NCBI RefSeq assembly: GCF_016772275.1
Contig: NZ_CP065425.1
Location: 796,001 to 860,000, forward strand
Source of the DNA: Heyndrickxia vini
Lineage (GTDB): Bacteria > Bacillota > Bacilli > Bacillales > Bacillaceae_C
Reading direction: 5' to 3'
Length of the DNA: 64,000 bases
Below the pieces are notes generated by a model. That model was not told the DNA's origin and ran no database searches. It was given only the letters and a program-made list of their open reading frames with translations. A program made the position numbers and the translations under genes. This document shows, piece by piece, positions 44,029 to 53,556 of this stretch; the first letter of the stretch is position 1, and each line of letters opens with the position of its first letter.

Positions 44029-45165
44029 CTATTCCGCTTTTATCATTAATATACACATATCATCTGGCTGATTCGTATGCTTCTCTTCGGGAAGTACCAT
44101 ATGTATAGGTGATTCGTTCATTTCCCATTTTTGTTCTGTAAGTGCCTTCATTTTGTTGATAATCTTTTCTTCATGAGGAATATTTGCATCAATTACCCCA
44201 TCAGTATACAGCAAAATCTGAATACTTTTTTCATATTGAATGGTAGATTTTTTGACGTCAAATTCCTCAAATAAACCGACAGGACAGCACCCTCGCTCAA
44301 GGGAGTGAAAGTCTTTTTCGTCAATATAAGCATAACCTGGCGGATGCCCCGCATTAACATATTCAACTGTTTTGTTTTCCGTATCAATAACAAGGTAAAT
44401 GGCTGTAAAATAGTAATTCATTACGTTTTTGGGATTATAAAGATGTGTCATATAACGATTTAAATCCCTAATCACATGTTCTGGATCTACAAGGCGTGCT
44501 ACTGATTCTCGTAATACGGAAGATATGAACATGCAAACGAGCGATGCAGATAAACCATGTCCCATCATATCAAACAAAATAACGGCATATCGATGATCAT
44601 CAATCTTATACCAGTAATACATATCTCCTGCCAATTTAAATGATGGAAGATGTGAAACTTGTATCTGAATTTTATTCTCTTTCATTGGAGGATTTAGCAA
44701 ACTTCTTTGTACTTGTGTAGCTAAGTCCAATTCATTACGGAGTTTTTCATCTTGTTGTTTATGCCAATCTTTTTCATATTTTAAGCGAAGGGCTACACGA
44801 ATGCGGGCGAGCAGCTCTGTTTTATTAATAGGCTTTGTAATATAATCTGTACCGCCTACATCAAGTGCCTCGGCTAACTTATTCGTATCATCGATGGCAG
44901 TAATAAAGATAATTGGAATATCTTTAAGAACATCTACTTGTTGAATTCGTTGGCAAGCTTCAATACCATCAATTTCCGGCATCATAATATCAAGTAGGAT
45001 TAAATCAACTGACTCGTATTTAGGATTAAGAGAATCGAGCTGAAGATAATCAAAAAGTTCGATTGCTGATTTAAGAGAAATACAATTTGAATAACCGGCA
45101 CTTTTTAGTATTTTTTCAATTACAAAAAGATTAACTGGATTATCATCTACTAGAAGAATTGTCAT
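44029..45165 (-). CDS. rsbY: Response regulator-PP2C phosphatase, RsbY-like
   Basis: 378 residues: receiver domain (1-125, phospho-acceptor Asp59 in LLDIMMPEIDG, Lys in ITKPINK), a helical linker with LATQVQRSLLNPP, and a SpoIIE/RsbU-type PP2C domain (about 165-378) with AGDMYYWYKIDD, FDMMGHGLSASL, NAGHPPGY and LLYTDGVIDA. In B. cereus RsbY dephosphorylates RsbV, which frees SigB from RsbW. ATG 45165 follows AAAGGGGT; a TTG 27 bases upstream lies before that site. It is convergent to rsbK-rsbM. rsbV, rsbW and sigB are not in the window. Confidence 0.88.
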   Translation of the reverse strand: MTILLVDDNPVNLFVIEKILKSAGYSNCISLKSAIELFDYLQLDSLNPKYESVDLILLDIMMPEIDGIEACQRIQQVDVLKDIPIIFITAIDDTNKLAEALDVGGTDYITKPINKTELLARIRVALRLKYEKDWHKQQDEKLRNELDLATQVQRSLLNPPMKENKIQIQVSHLPSFKLAGDMYYWYKIDDHRYAVILFDMMGHGLSASLVCMFISSVLRESVARLVDPEHVIRDLNRYMTHLYNPKNVMNYYFTAIYLVIDTENKTVEYVNAGHPPGYAYIDEKDFHSLERGCCPVGLFEEFDVKKSTIQYEKSIQILLYTDGVIDANIPHEEKIINKMKALTEQKWEMNESPIHMVLPEEKHTNQPDDMCILMIKAE

Positions 45166-45287
45166 GCTATTTGCTACCCCTTTATATTTCAACCTATTAA
45201 TATATTATACTCCAACAATACACATAACGGTATTTTTACAACCATAACCTAATAATATAATCCATTTAGACTACAGAAGTGCCACAC

Positions 45288-45363
45288 AAGTACCTGGCAC
45301 CAATTATGCAAAATTTGAATAAATATTCCAAAAATGCATAAATGGTGCCTGGCACCTTTTTGA
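45288..45363. repeat. Paired-palindrome dispersed repeat, copy D
   Basis: Cores GTACCTGGCACCA (45290-45302) and ATGGTGCCTGGCACC (45342-45356) face each other across about 40 AT-rich bases with TGCATAA. Here no gene end abuts it; it lies between the divergent rsbY and ABC-transporter starts. Confidence 0.7.
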
Positions 45364-45487
45364 AAAGGGTCGAAAGTTATCAGAATTTATAATAAATGGT
45401 CGAAATATTTAAAATATTTACTCTTTAGGTATAAGGTTGTATCATATATAATTTTAAGTATTAAGAAAATTGCTAGGGGGAAAAAGG

Positions 45488-46309
45488 ATGAAGAAAAAGA
45501 CATTGAAAGCTACTCTCTTTTCACTGGTTATTGGACTACTAATGCTTGTTTCAGCTTGTGGAGCAACTGAAAAAGCAACGAGTGGTGGAACTGATTCGAA
45601 GGAGAAACAGAAATTAAGAGTTGTAACAGACGCGGCTTATGCTCCGATGGAATCAATGGATGGGGATAAAATCGTAGGTTTCGATGTAGATGTTTTGGAT
45701 GCGGTTTTGAAAGAGGCCGGGTATGATTATGAGCTTGTGCATGTAGGATGGGACCCATTATTTGTCGAGCTTAAAAGTAAAAGAGCTGATATTGGAATTT
45801 CATCGATCACCATTGATGAAGACCGAAAACAAACCTATGATTTCTCTGTACCATACTTTGAATCTATTAATAAAATCCTCGTCCCCGAAGATAGCGGCAT
45901 TCAAAGTGGCGCTGATTTAAAAGGGAAAACAATTGCCGTGCAAAACGGAACAACAGGTCAAGCGGTTGCGGAAGGTATTCTTGGAAAAAACAATAAGGAT
46001 ATTAAGAAATTTGAAAACAATGTTTTAGCAATTATGGAGCTATTAAAAGGCGGAGCTGATGCTGTCGTGGCTGATAATGCAGTTGTCGAAGAATATGTAA
46101 AAAACAATCCAAACAAAAAACTAAAAGTAGTAACCGATTCTTCATTTCCATCCGAATTTTACGGAATGATGCTCCCGAAAGGAAGCAAAATTAAAGAAGA
46201 TATTGATAAAGCGATTAAGAAAGTTGTCGAAAATGGAACATATGCAAACATGTATAAAAAAGTATTTGGTTCCGAGCCTGATCTTAAAGAACTTGAGAAA
46301 CAGTATTAA
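45488..46309 (+). CDS. Amino-acid ABC transporter substrate-binding lipoprotein
   Basis: 273 residues. A lipoprotein signal ends at the lipobox VSAC (about residue 24). The SBP_bac_3 domain has LRVVTDAAYAPMESMDG, VGFDVDVLDAVLKEAG, ADIGISSITIDEDRKQTYDF, and the ligand loop VQNGTTGQAVAE. It resembles polar or basic amino-acid binding proteins of the ArtP/YqiX type; the ligand is inferred only. ATG 45488 follows AGGGGG. It is the first of three genes; a strong hairpin stands between it and the permease gene. Confidence 0.9.
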   Translation: MKKKTLKATLFSLVIGLLMLVSACGATEKATSGGTDSKEKQKLRVVTDAAYAPMESMDGDKIVGFDVDVLDAVLKEAGYDYELVHVGWDPLFVELKSKRADIGISSITIDEDRKQTYDFSVPYFESINKILVPEDSGIQSGADLKGKTIAVQNGTTGQAVAEGILGKNNKDIKKFENNVLAIMELLKGGADAVVADNAVVEEYVKNNPNKKLKVVTDSSFPSEFYGMMLPKGSKIKEDIDKAIKKVVENGTYANMYKKVFGSEPDLKELEKQY

Positions 46310-46333
46310 GCTATTTTTTTCAAAAACAGCCAC

Positions 46334-46368
46334 ATGAAAAATTGCGTTACACTTACGCAATTTTTCAT
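46334..46368 (+). terminator. Intra-operon hairpin, likely partial terminator or mRNA stabiliser
   Basis: ATGAAAAATTGCGT (46334-46347) and ACGCAATTTTTCAT (46355-46368) pair perfectly around a 7-base loop. It stands between the binding-protein gene and the permease gene and may cause excess production of the binding protein. Confidence 0.6.
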
Positions 46369-46394
46369 GCCCAGTCCAGTAAAGGAGATGTCGC

Positions 46395-47051
46395 ATGGAT
46401 TTTCGTTTTGATCTAATAGCCGATTATTTACCACTATTTTTACGAGGAACACTTATTACAATCGAAGTTTCTGTTTTAGGCATTTTATTTGGAACCATCC
46501 TCGGTCTATTTATCGGCCTCGGAAAAATGACGAAGAAAAAATATATTAGACTACCATTTGTTTGGTATATTAACTTTTTCCGTGGCACGCCATTATTTTT
46601 GCAAATCCTTCTTGTACATTTTGGTGTCATTCCAGCGTTTATCAATGATACGAACGCATTTATTGCATTAGTTACTGCTTTATCGTTGAATTCTGCCGCC
46701 TATATAGCGGAAATATTCCGTGCTGGCATTCAATCGATTGATAGGGGACAAATGGAGGCAGCACGATCATTAGGTATGAATCATAAACAAGCGATGCGCA
46801 ATGTTATTTTACCCCAAGCGTTTAAGCGGATGATCCCACCCCTTGGCAATGAATTTGTAGTGTTAATTAAAGATTCTTCACTAGGAGCCATCATCGCAGC
46901 TCCGGAATTGATGTATTGGGGACGCGCGATGCAAGGGCAATATTATCGTCCGTGGGAACCATATCTGACAACAGCACTCATTTACTTAATTTTAACCTTG
47001 ACCCTATCCTATGTATTGGAATATGTTGAACGGAAGGTGAAAACGGAATGA
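46395..47051 (+). CDS. Amino-acid ABC transporter permease
   Basis: 218 residues, five membrane helices, His/Glu/Gln permease type. [17 protein letters not shown] near 56-72 and the ATPase-contact EAA loop [22 protein letters not shown] near 121-142 are family signatures. ATG 46395 follows AAAGGAGAT. It overlaps the ATPase gene by four bases. Confidence 0.94.
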   Translation: MDFRFDLIADYLPLFLRGTLITIEVSVLGILFGTILGLFIGLGKMTKKKYIRLPFVWYINFFRGTPLFLQILLVHFGVIPAFINDTNAFIALVTALSLNSAAYIAEIFRAGIQSIDRGQMEAARSLGMNHKQAMRNVILPQAFKRMIPPLGNEFVVLIKDSSLGAIIAAPELMYWGRAMQGQYYRPWEPYLTTALIYLILTLTLSYVLEYVERKVKTE

Positions 47052-47770
47052 TTGTCGTAAAGAATTTAAAAAAATCCTTTGGTAAAAATGAAGTACTTAA
47101 AAATATTAGTGTTGACGTAAAACCACAGGAAGTCATTGTTGTTATCGGTCCATCTGGTTCAGGGAAATCAACTTTCTTAAGATGTCTAAACTTACTTGAG
47201 ACGATCACGGATGGTAACGTTTCCATAGAAGGAGTCGATCTAACCGATAAAAAAACTGATATTAATCTCATTCGAACGGAAGTTGGAATGGTCTTCCAGC
47301 AATTCAATTTGTTTCCACATAAATCAGTGATTGAAAATATTATGATGGCACCAATAAAGGTAAGAAAAAAGAGCAAGGAAGAGGCTCGGCAAAAAGGGAT
47401 GGAACTCCTTAAAAAAGTTGGTCTCGCTGATAAAGCGGAAAGCTATCCCGACTCCTTGTCCGGAGGTCAAAAACAACGTGTCGCCATCGCCCGTGCTTTA
47501 GCGATGGAACCGAAGATTATGTTGTTTGATGAGCCAACCTCCGCCCTTGACCCGGAAATGGTTGGTGAAGTATTAGAAGTCATGAAGCAGCTTGCGAAGG
47601 AAGGGATGACAATGGTTGTCGTCACCCATGAAATGGGATTTGCGCGTGAAGTGGGCGATCGGGTATTGTTTATGGACGGCGGCTATATCGTTGAGGAAAA
47701 TATACCCTCTCAATTATTTGATCATCCGCAAAACGAAAGAACAAAAGTATTTTTGAGTAAAGTGTTATGA
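47048..47770 (+). CDS. Amino-acid ABC transporter ATP-binding protein
   Basis: 240 residues with Walker [10 protein letters not shown] (34-42), Q-loop [14 protein letters not shown], signature [15 protein letters not shown] and Walker [13 protein letters not shown], plus the switch His in VTHEMGFA. This is the polar amino-acid (GlnQ/ArtM) class. It drives the permease encoded upstream. A perfect terminator follows. Confidence 0.95.
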   Translation: MIVVKNLKKSFGKNEVLKNISVDVKPQEVIVVIGPSGSGKSTFLRCLNLLETITDGNVSIEGVDLTDKKTDINLIRTEVGMVFQQFNLFPHKSVIENIMMAPIKVRKKSKEEARQKGMELLKKVGLADKAESYPDSLSGGQKQRVAIARALAMEPKIMLFDEPTSALDPEMVGEVLEVMKQLAKEGMTMVVVTHEMGFAREVGDRVLFMDGGYIVEENIPSQLFDHPQNERTKVFLSKVL

Positions 47771-47771
47771 G

Positions 47772-47800
47772 AAGACCAAATCGCCTGATTTGGTCTTTCT
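47772..47800 (+). terminator. Rho-independent terminator after the ABC operon
   Basis: AAGACCAAATC (47772-47782) pairs exactly with GATTTGGTCTT (47787-47797), 4-base loop, T-rich tail. Confidence 0.9.
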
Positions 47801-47936
47801 TTATACACCAAATATCAACCAAAATAATCATGTAACTGTTATAATTTGAATATTTTATATTGTTTTACCATTGTAACTGTAATAAAATGTTTAAAGGTTA
47901 AATGAAAGGATTTTAACTACTAAGGGGGTTTTTTAT

Positions 47937-48752
47937 TTGAAGTGTCCAAATTGTCATCATGAAAATGAAGGAGGGAATTTTTGCGAAAATTGTGGAACAA
48001 GGTTATCAGAACAAGCAGGAAATGAAGTTGCAGCATCATCTACTCATCCAGTTCATCCTCCATCTGAAAAAGCCCAATCCAATCAATATGTTGAAGCAAC
48101 GAAGAAAATTTCCAAGCAATATTTTCAATATTTTATTCAAGTATTAAAGAAACCATATGCCAATAGTCACTCTGTCGGTGAGGAACATTTCGTTAATGGA
48201 ATAATTACGATTATTTTATACGGCCTTTTTATTCCCTTTACCCTTTATTTTGGCGTAAAAAGTATCTTTTCCGGGATCAATCGTCTTGGTTCATTATTTG
48301 GTGCTAATGTAAATGCAGGCCCGCCATTTGCGGAAACTGTAATTTTACCGTTTTTCGGGTACATCGTCCTAACTGTTTTAGTGATCACTTTTACCTTTGC
48401 TGCAATTAGATTAGGAAAGGTGCAAGTAGGATACAAGGAAGTATTGGCGCGTTTCAGCTCATTTTTAATCCCGTTCGTTGCAATTTTACTTATCGGATTA
48501 ATATTCGCAATCATAAAAATAAAATTTTTCCTAGCAATATTTTTATTAGGATTTTTCGGTTCAATTCTTATGATTCCACCATTAGTCATTGCCAGTTATA
48601 AAAAAGAAAACCATGATGGATTAGATGTTATTTTCGGCTCTTTGATTATCTACGTATTAACGTACGTATCCATTTTAATCATGGGTGATTTACTATTTAA
48701 TGCGCTGAAAGTTGCTTTTAATAGTATGTTCGGTGGTTTTTTAGGATTATAG
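47937..48752 (+). CDS. Zinc-ribbon membrane protein of unknown function
   Basis: 271 residues. An N-terminal zinc ribbon (CPNCHHENEGGNFCENCG, residues 3-20) is followed by a polar linker and five predicted membrane helices (about 88-108, 132-155, 175-195, 198-218, 235-255). This layout resembles Bacillus zinc-ribbon membrane proteins of the DUF6574 type; function is unknown. A TTG start at 47937 lies after AAGGGGG. It is monocistronic, with a shared terminator downstream. Confidence 0.75.
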   Translation: MKCPNCHHENEGGNFCENCGTRLSEQAGNEVAASSTHPVHPPSEKAQSNQYVEATKKISKQYFQYFIQVLKKPYANSHSVGEEHFVNGIITIILYGLFIPFTLYFGVKSIFSGINRLGSLFGANVNAGPPFAETVILPFFGYIVLTVLVITFTFAAIRLGKVQVGYKEVLARFSSFLIPFVAILLIGLIFAIIKIKFFLAIFLLGFFGSILMIPPLVIASYKKENHDGLDVIFGSLIIYVLTYVSILIMGDLLFNALKVAFNSMFGGFLGL

Positions 48753-48762
48753 AATTAAGCAA

Positions 48763-48796
48763 AATAAGCTACCCCAAGGTGGGTAGCTTATTCTTT
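48763..48796. terminator. Bidirectional terminator
   Basis: AATAAGCTACCC (48763-48774) pairs with GGGTAGCTTATT (48781-48792), 6-base loop, then CTTT. It serves the zinc-ribbon gene and the convergent rpiR-type gene, whose stop codon lies in the right arm. Confidence 0.85.
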
Positions 48797-49603
48797 AAGA
48801 TGATTTAAATGTGACATGCTTTTAATAATCGATACCGTCTGGGTATACGTTTCTTTTCTTGCAGGATCCTGCAGTAAGTGAGTAGTCATTCTATCGATTA
48901 AAAAAAGTGCGCTTAAATCAAGACCGGGGGAGAATATCCCATTTCTAATCGGATGAATCGTCCATAAAACTTCATGAGAAAGTGCTGTTAAGGGGGTGTC
49001 ACCATATGCGGTGAACGAAACAATTTTCACACCATTTTCCTTTGCCTTCTCAATCGACATAAGTAGGTCTCTCGTTTGTCCAGAACGAGAAAATGTAAGA
49101 AGAAGATCGCCTTCCTTTAACAAAGCACTTCTAATCACCATAAGATGCGGGTCAGTAACAGCTTCAGAACTAAAACCCATCCGGCTTAAACGATAGTTTA
49201 ATTCCTGTGAGGCAAGTCCCGAACTGCCTAAGCCATAAATGAAAATTCGATTTGCCTCTTGTATCATTGTTAGAACACGAATAAAGGATTTTTTTTCTGA
49301 TAGTGCCCGAATATCATTAAACATGTCCCGATATTGTTGCTGTAAGGCTTCATCAATATCATCGCTTTTTTCTGTATCGGTTTGTCGAGCTAATTTTAAT
49401 TTTAACTCGACAAAGTTGCGACACGAAACTTTTTTTGCAAATCTAGTAATAGAGGCTACTGAAACGCCTGTCTTCGATGCAATCTCCTTAATATGGCTTT
49501 GTGAAGCTTCATCAGGTGACGAAAGTAAATAATCTGCAATTTGTCGTTCTTTATCAGAAAAGGAAGAGTACCTTGACTGAATGTCCCTTAATAATGAGGT
49601 CAC
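48788..49603 (-). CDS. RpiR family regulator of the adjacent amino-sugar PTS operon
   Basis: 271 residues: an N-terminal HTH_6 domain (about 1-77, SHIKEIASKTGVSVASITRFAKK) and a SIS sugar-phosphate domain (about 105-255, IFIYGLGSSGLASQE and TFSRSGQTRDLL). A GTG start at 49603 follows AAAGGAG. It is the last gene of a PTS-nanE-rpiR run and probably senses an amino-sugar phosphate, ManNAc-6-P or GlcNAc-6-P, an inference from its neighbours. Confidence 0.9.
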   Translation of the reverse strand: MTSLLRDIQSRYSSFSDKERQIADYLLSSPDEASQSHIKEIASKTGVSVASITRFAKKVSCRNFVELKLKLARQTDTEKSDDIDEALQQQYRDMFNDIRALSEKKSFIRVLTMIQEANRIFIYGLGSSGLASQELNYRLSRMGFSSEAVTDPHLMVIRSALLKEGDLLLTFSRSGQTRDLLMSIEKAKENGVKIVSFTAYGDTPLTALSHEVLWTIHPIRNGIFSPGLDLSALFLIDRMTTHLLQDPARKETYTQTVSIIKSMSHLNHLKE

Positions 49604-49633
49604 AAAGAGCTCCTTTCTCCTTCGGAAACAGTG

Positions 49634-50317
49634 CTATCCCTTTTGAATCTTCTCAACAAAACGAGCAGTAATTTGTTGTGGTCTAGATATAGCACCGCCA
49701 ACTACAACTGAATGCGCCCCAAGGTCTAACACCTGTTTAGCCATTTCAGGTGTTATGACATTTCCTTCTGCGATAACAGGAATAGAAACGGATTGAAGGA
49801 CTTTTTTCAAAAAGTAAAACTCATTATCAAATAGTTTACTACCTTTTGTATCATTTGTGTATCCAAAAAGAGTAGTAGAAATACAATCAAAACCGATTGT
49901 TTCAGCATTAATTGCCTCTTTAACTGTTGAGATATCAGCCATTAATTGTACATTTGGCGCTTTTTCTTTGATATAGGATACTAACTCTTCTAATGTTTCC
50001 CCATTTGGCCGAACACGTAATGTAGCATCAAGAGCGATCATTTCACACTTACTTTCAATTAATAGATCCGATTCACGCTTTGTAGCAGTAATAAACACAT
50101 CACTATTAGGATAATCTTGTTTAACGATTCCGATGACAGGTAGATCAATTTCCTGTTTTATTGCGATAATATCTTCTTTGGAATTGGCACGTATCCCACA
50201 AGCGCCGCCTTGTTTAGCAGCTAAAGCCATTTTTGCCATAATAAATGGGCTATGAAGTGGTTCATCTGGAAGCGCTTGACAAGAAGTAACAAGCCCTTTT
50301 TTTATGGTTTCTAACAT
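49634..50317 (-). CDS. nanE: N-acetylmannosamine-6-phosphate 2-epimerase
   Basis: 227 residues, TIM-barrel of the NanE family: [20 protein letters not shown] at the N terminus, GACGIRANS, the substrate-phosphate loops IVKQDYP and EGNVITPEM, and [14 protein letters not shown]. It converts ManNAc-6-phosphate to GlcNAc-6-phosphate. It starts 2 bases after the PTS stop and precedes rpiR. No sialate lyase (nanA) or MurNAc etherase (murQ) is near, so the imported sugar may be ManNAc itself. Confidence 0.95.
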   Translation of the reverse strand: MLETIKKGLVTSCQALPDEPLHSPFIMAKMALAAKQGGACGIRANSKEDIIAIKQEIDLPVIGIVKQDYPNSDVFITATKRESDLLIESKCEMIALDATLRVRPNGETLEELVSYIKEKAPNVQLMADISTVKEAINAETIGFDCISTTLFGYTNDTKGSKLFDNEFYFLKKVLQSVSIPVIAEGNVITPEMAKQVLDLGAHSVVVGGAISRPQQITARFVEKIQKG

Positions 50318-50319
50318 TA

Positions 50320-51858
50320 TTATTCGCCTACCATTTCTTCTATTTCGTTTTTAATAATTGTCACATCTGGACCATAGATTACTTGAATCCCTTTACCTTT
50401 TGAGATAACCCCTCTTGCACCTGTTTTCTTCAATAAGTCTTCATTTACAACAGTTTCATTTTTGACCGTTACACGTAATCGAGTAGCACAGCAATCAACA
50501 TTATCTAAGTTTTCTAATCCACCCAATGCATCAACAATGACTTGGGCACGTTCGCTTTTATTATTGATTGATACAGCTGCTTCTCCCTCTTCTTCACGAC
50601 CAGGTGTTTTAAAATTGAATTTTTTAATAAGGAAGCTGAAGGAAAAGAAGTATAGGAAGAACCAAATGATTCCAACGACGGGAACAAGTACCCAATTTGT
50701 TTTTGCATTACCTTGTAAAATACCGAATAAAATAAAATCAATAAAACCACCGGAGAATGTTTGACCAATCGTAATATGAAGAATATGAGCCATCATAAAC
50801 GCTAAGCCATCGAAAAAAGCATGTAAAACATATAGAACTGGTGCAACAAACAAGAATGAAAATTCAAGTGGCTCCGTTATTCCTGTTAAGAAAGAAGTTA
50901 AGGCAGCTGACCCCATTAATCCTGCCACAATTTTTTTATTTTTAGGCTTCGCTGTTCGGTAAATTGCATAAGCTGCACCCAGTAATCCGAACATCATCGT
51001 GATGAAACGACCAGACATGAAACGAGAAGTTCCAACGTAGAATTCTTTTGTATCTGGATCTGCAAGCTGAGCAAAGAAAATTCGTTGTGTCCCTTCAACT
51101 AAATGACCATCCACGACAAGTGAACCGCCAAGGCTTGTTGTCCAAAAAGGCATATAAAAAATATGATGAAGTCCAAAAGGTCCAAGTAAACGAAGGACAA
51201 AGCCGTATATGAAGGTTCCTATATAACTAGTTGCTTCAACTAAACCACCCATTTTGAAAATTCCACTTTGAATAAATGGCCATACAATAAACATTACAAC
51301 ACCGAGAATAATTGCCGCAAAAGATGAAATGATCGGTACAAAACGTGAACCACTAAAGAAACCTAGGAATGGTGGTAATTGAGTTTTGTTGTAGCGATTG
51401 TGCAGCCATGACGCTAAAATTCCAACAACTACCCCGCCGAATACACCTGTTTCTAATGATTGAATCCCAAGTACCATGCCTTGCCCAGCGGCAGCGGGAT
51501 TGTCTACATTCATTTTTCCTGTAATTGTAAGTAAGGCAGACATCGTCGCATTCATAACTAAAAATGCTAGAACTCCAGCTAAACCGGCAGTTCCTTTATC
51601 CGACTTCGCTAATCCGACAGCAAGACCTACTGCAAACAATAATGCAAGATTAGCAAAGACAATATTGCCCGCACTCGACATAATCGTGAAAATGCCCTGT
51701 AACCAAGATACATCCAAAAAAGGATAGGCTTTGATCGTATTAGGATTGGATAATGCACCACCAATACCTAAAAGAAGACCCGCTGCTGGTAAAACAGCTA
51801 TCGGCAACATGAACGATTTTCCGAATTGCTGTGCTTTCTCAAAGAAACTATTCATCAT
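50320..51858 (-). CDS. PTS transporter IICB, glucose/N-acetyl-amino-sugar family
   Basis: About 512 residues: an N-terminal IIC domain (1-400, with [20 protein letters not shown] and [15 protein letters not shown]) and a C-terminal IIB domain (about 430-512) with the phosphorylated Cys in [11 protein letters not shown]. No IIA domain is fused; the divergent gene at 52051 supplies a IIA-Glc. Paired ATG codons at 51858 and 51855 follow GGGGG; an upstream ATG at 51873 lies before that site. Together with nanE it suggests uptake of ManNAc or a related amino sugar. Confidence 0.9.
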   Translation of the reverse strand: MMNSFFEKAQQFGKSFMLPIAVLPAAGLLLGIGGALSNPNTIKAYPFLDVSWLQGIFTIMSSAGNIVFANLALLFAVGLAVGLAKSDKGTAGLAGVLAFLVMNATMSALLTITGKMNVDNPAAAGQGMVLGIQSLETGVFGGVVVGILASWLHNRYNKTQLPPFLGFFSGSRFVPIISSFAAIILGVVMFIVWPFIQSGIFKMGGLVEATSYIGTFIYGFVLRLLGPFGLHHIFYMPFWTTSLGGSLVVDGHLVEGTQRIFFAQLADPDTKEFYVGTSRFMSGRFITMMFGLLGAAYAIYRTAKPKNKKIVAGLMGSAALTSFLTGITEPLEFSFLFVAPVLYVLHAFFDGLAFMMAHILHITIGQTFSGGFIDFILFGILQGNAKTNWVLVPVVGIIWFFLYFFSFSFLIKKFNFKTPGREEEGEAAVSINNKSERAQVIVDALGGLENLDNVDCCATRLRVTVKNETVVNEDLLKKTGARGVISKGKGIQVIYGPDVTIIKNEIEEMVGE

Positions 51859-51928
51859 TTTACCCCCAAACATGAAAATTATTTACATGTTTAGTATAAA
51901 GTATTACAATAAAAAAAATCAACAAAAA

Positions 51929-51943
51929 AATAAGCGTTTTCAT
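51929..51943 (-). promoter_or_regulatory. Possible cre (CcpA) site in the divergent PTS promoter region
   Basis: Read on the minus strand, ATGAAAACGCTTATT fits the cre consensus WTGNAANCGNWNNCW with one mismatch. It lies about 70 bases ahead of the IICB start and in the region shared with the IIA gene. Confidence 0.4.
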
Positions 51944-52050
51944 AACTTGTTAAAGGTAACCAAAAAATAGTGAAAAAGCGTTATCATTTGGAATGGAGCA
52001 TTTAAGTATGTTACGTTTTTTCTATGATAAAAAAGAAGGAGAAATGAAAA

Positions 52051-52545
52051 ATGTTTAAATCATTATTTAAAAAAGAAAATAAGTCCATTACATTAACTGC
52101 ACCATTTAATGGGAAGGCAGTTTCAATAGAAGAGGTACCAGATCAAGTATTTTCTGAAAAAATGATGGGGGACGGCATGGCAATTATTCCGAGCGATGGC
52201 ACATTAGTCTCACCAATTGATGGTGAAGTGGTAGATGTATTTCCTACAAAGCATGCGATTACTCTTCGCTCTAAAGAAGGAGTCGAATTATTAATACACA
52301 TGGGACTGGAAACAGTAAACCTTAAAGGTGAGGGTTTTGATATCCTTATTACAGGAGGAGCGAAAATCAGCAAAGGAGATTCCCTTGCAAAATTTGATAT
52401 TGAAAAAGTTAAAGAGTTAGGATACAAAGTGATTACACCGATCGTTCTTTTAAATGGTGACGATTTTGAAATTCAACAACGGATATCAAATGAAAAAACA
52501 GTCGATTACAAAGATGTAATTATGGAGATAAGGAAAAAAGCTTAA
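52051..52545 (+). CDS. PTS IIA component, glucose type
   Basis: 164 residues of the Crr/IIA-Glc family: LTAPFNGKAVSIEEVPDQVF, GDGMAIIPSDGTLVSPIDGE and the phosphorylated His in VELLIHMGLETVNLKG. It receives phosphate from HPr and passes it to IIB domains, probably the divergent IICB (50320-51858). ATG 52051 follows AAGAAGGAG. It is about 100 bases upstream of a HAD phosphatase gene. Confidence 0.93.
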   Translation: MFKSLFKKENKSITLTAPFNGKAVSIEEVPDQVFSEKMMGDGMAIIPSDGTLVSPIDGEVVDVFPTKHAITLRSKEGVELLIHMGLETVNLKGEGFDILITGGAKISKGDSLAKFDIEKVKELGYKVITPIVLLNGDDFEIQQRISNEKTVDYKDVIMEIRKKA

Positions 52546-52646
52546 CTGCCAGCAATCACTTAACTTTTATTAAAATGTGTGATTTGATTGCTCACCGTAT
52601 AAAAGATATAGTGGTAGGTGAGTGAAAGGCAGAAAGGAAGAGTAAA

Positions 52647-53399
52647 TTGTCAAACCAACTACAGAAGCGTGATATTCGTTTAATTGCTTTAGATATGGAT
52701 GGGACATTACTGAACAGTAAAGAGGAAATTTCTGAAGAAAATAAGCGGGTCATTGCTAGAGCGAAAGAACTTGGAATTCATATAGTACTAAGTACTGGTC
52801 GTAATTTTGCAACCGTACATGAATTTGCCGAGGAATTAGAGTTAAATTCCTTCTTAGTCACCGTAAATGGAGGGGAAATTTGGGATTCTTCCGGTAATTT
52901 ATTGGAGAGGAACTTGTTGCAAGTCGAACAAATCAAAATGATGTGGGATTTAAAAAATCTTCACAATACGAAATTTTGGGCTATCACCGTTGACAAAATC
53001 TATCGAAATGAGTTTCCAGACGAAAAAACCATTGCTAGTTATGAATGGTTGAAGTTTGGCTTTGATGTAGAAGATGATAACGCAAGAAAAATCATCATGG
53101 ATGAATTGGAAAAGAATAAGCTACAAGTAACAAACTCTAGTCCGACTAATCTAGAAGTAAACCCATATGGGATCAGCAAAGCAAAAGCACTCGAAAAAGT
53201 ATGTGAACGGATTGGAATCACAATGGAAAATGTCCTGTCGATGGGCGACAGCATGAACGATATCGCAATGATTACAAGTGCTGGAATAGGCGTAGCAATG
53301 GGAAATGCGCAGGAAATAGTAAAAGAAGCTGCCGACTGGATTACAGATACGAATGATAACGATGGGGTGGCAAAGGCTATTCAACGGTGGGTTCTATAG
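52647..53399 (+). CDS. Cof-type HAD-IIB phosphatase
   Basis: 250 residues with the four HAD motifs: LDMDGTLLNS (Asp nucleophile), LSTGRNFATV, the lysine in YGISKAKAL, and SMGDSMNDIAMI. The cap domain lies between about 80 and 185. Such enzymes dephosphorylate sugar phosphates or phosphorylated cofactors. A TTG start at 52647 follows GAAAGGAAGAG. Next to the IIA gene it may relieve sugar-phosphate stress; this is inference. Confidence 0.9.
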   Translation: MSNQLQKRDIRLIALDMDGTLLNSKEEISEENKRVIARAKELGIHIVLSTGRNFATVHEFAEELELNSFLVTVNGGEIWDSSGNLLERNLLQVEQIKMMWDLKNLHNTKFWAITVDKIYRNEFPDEKTIASYEWLKFGFDVEDDNARKIIMDELEKNKLQVTNSSPTNLEVNPYGISKAKALEKVCERIGITMENVLSMGDSMNDIAMITSAGIGVAMGNAQEIVKEAADWITDTNDNDGVAKAIQRWVL

Positions 53400-53424
53400 C
53401 GAAAGTTTAGAATACCGGTAAATA

Positions 53425-53490
53425 AGAAATCCCCTAATTTTGGAATAGTAGAGTTAACTAAAAACTATATTCTAAAAAGGGGATTTTCTA
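53425..53490 (+). terminator. Long hairpin terminator after the HAD gene
   Basis: AGAAATCCCCTA and the facing AAAAGGGGATTTTCT pair, with further pairing of GAATA/TATTC inside. It serves the plus-strand HAD gene and is near the 3' end of the convergent DUF3189 gene. Confidence 0.65.
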
Positions 53491-53556
53491 TACGGCTAAG
53501 ACTTTTTTCCATTCATTTAGAATGCAACAGAAAGGAAAGCAATCTGAGCACATAAT

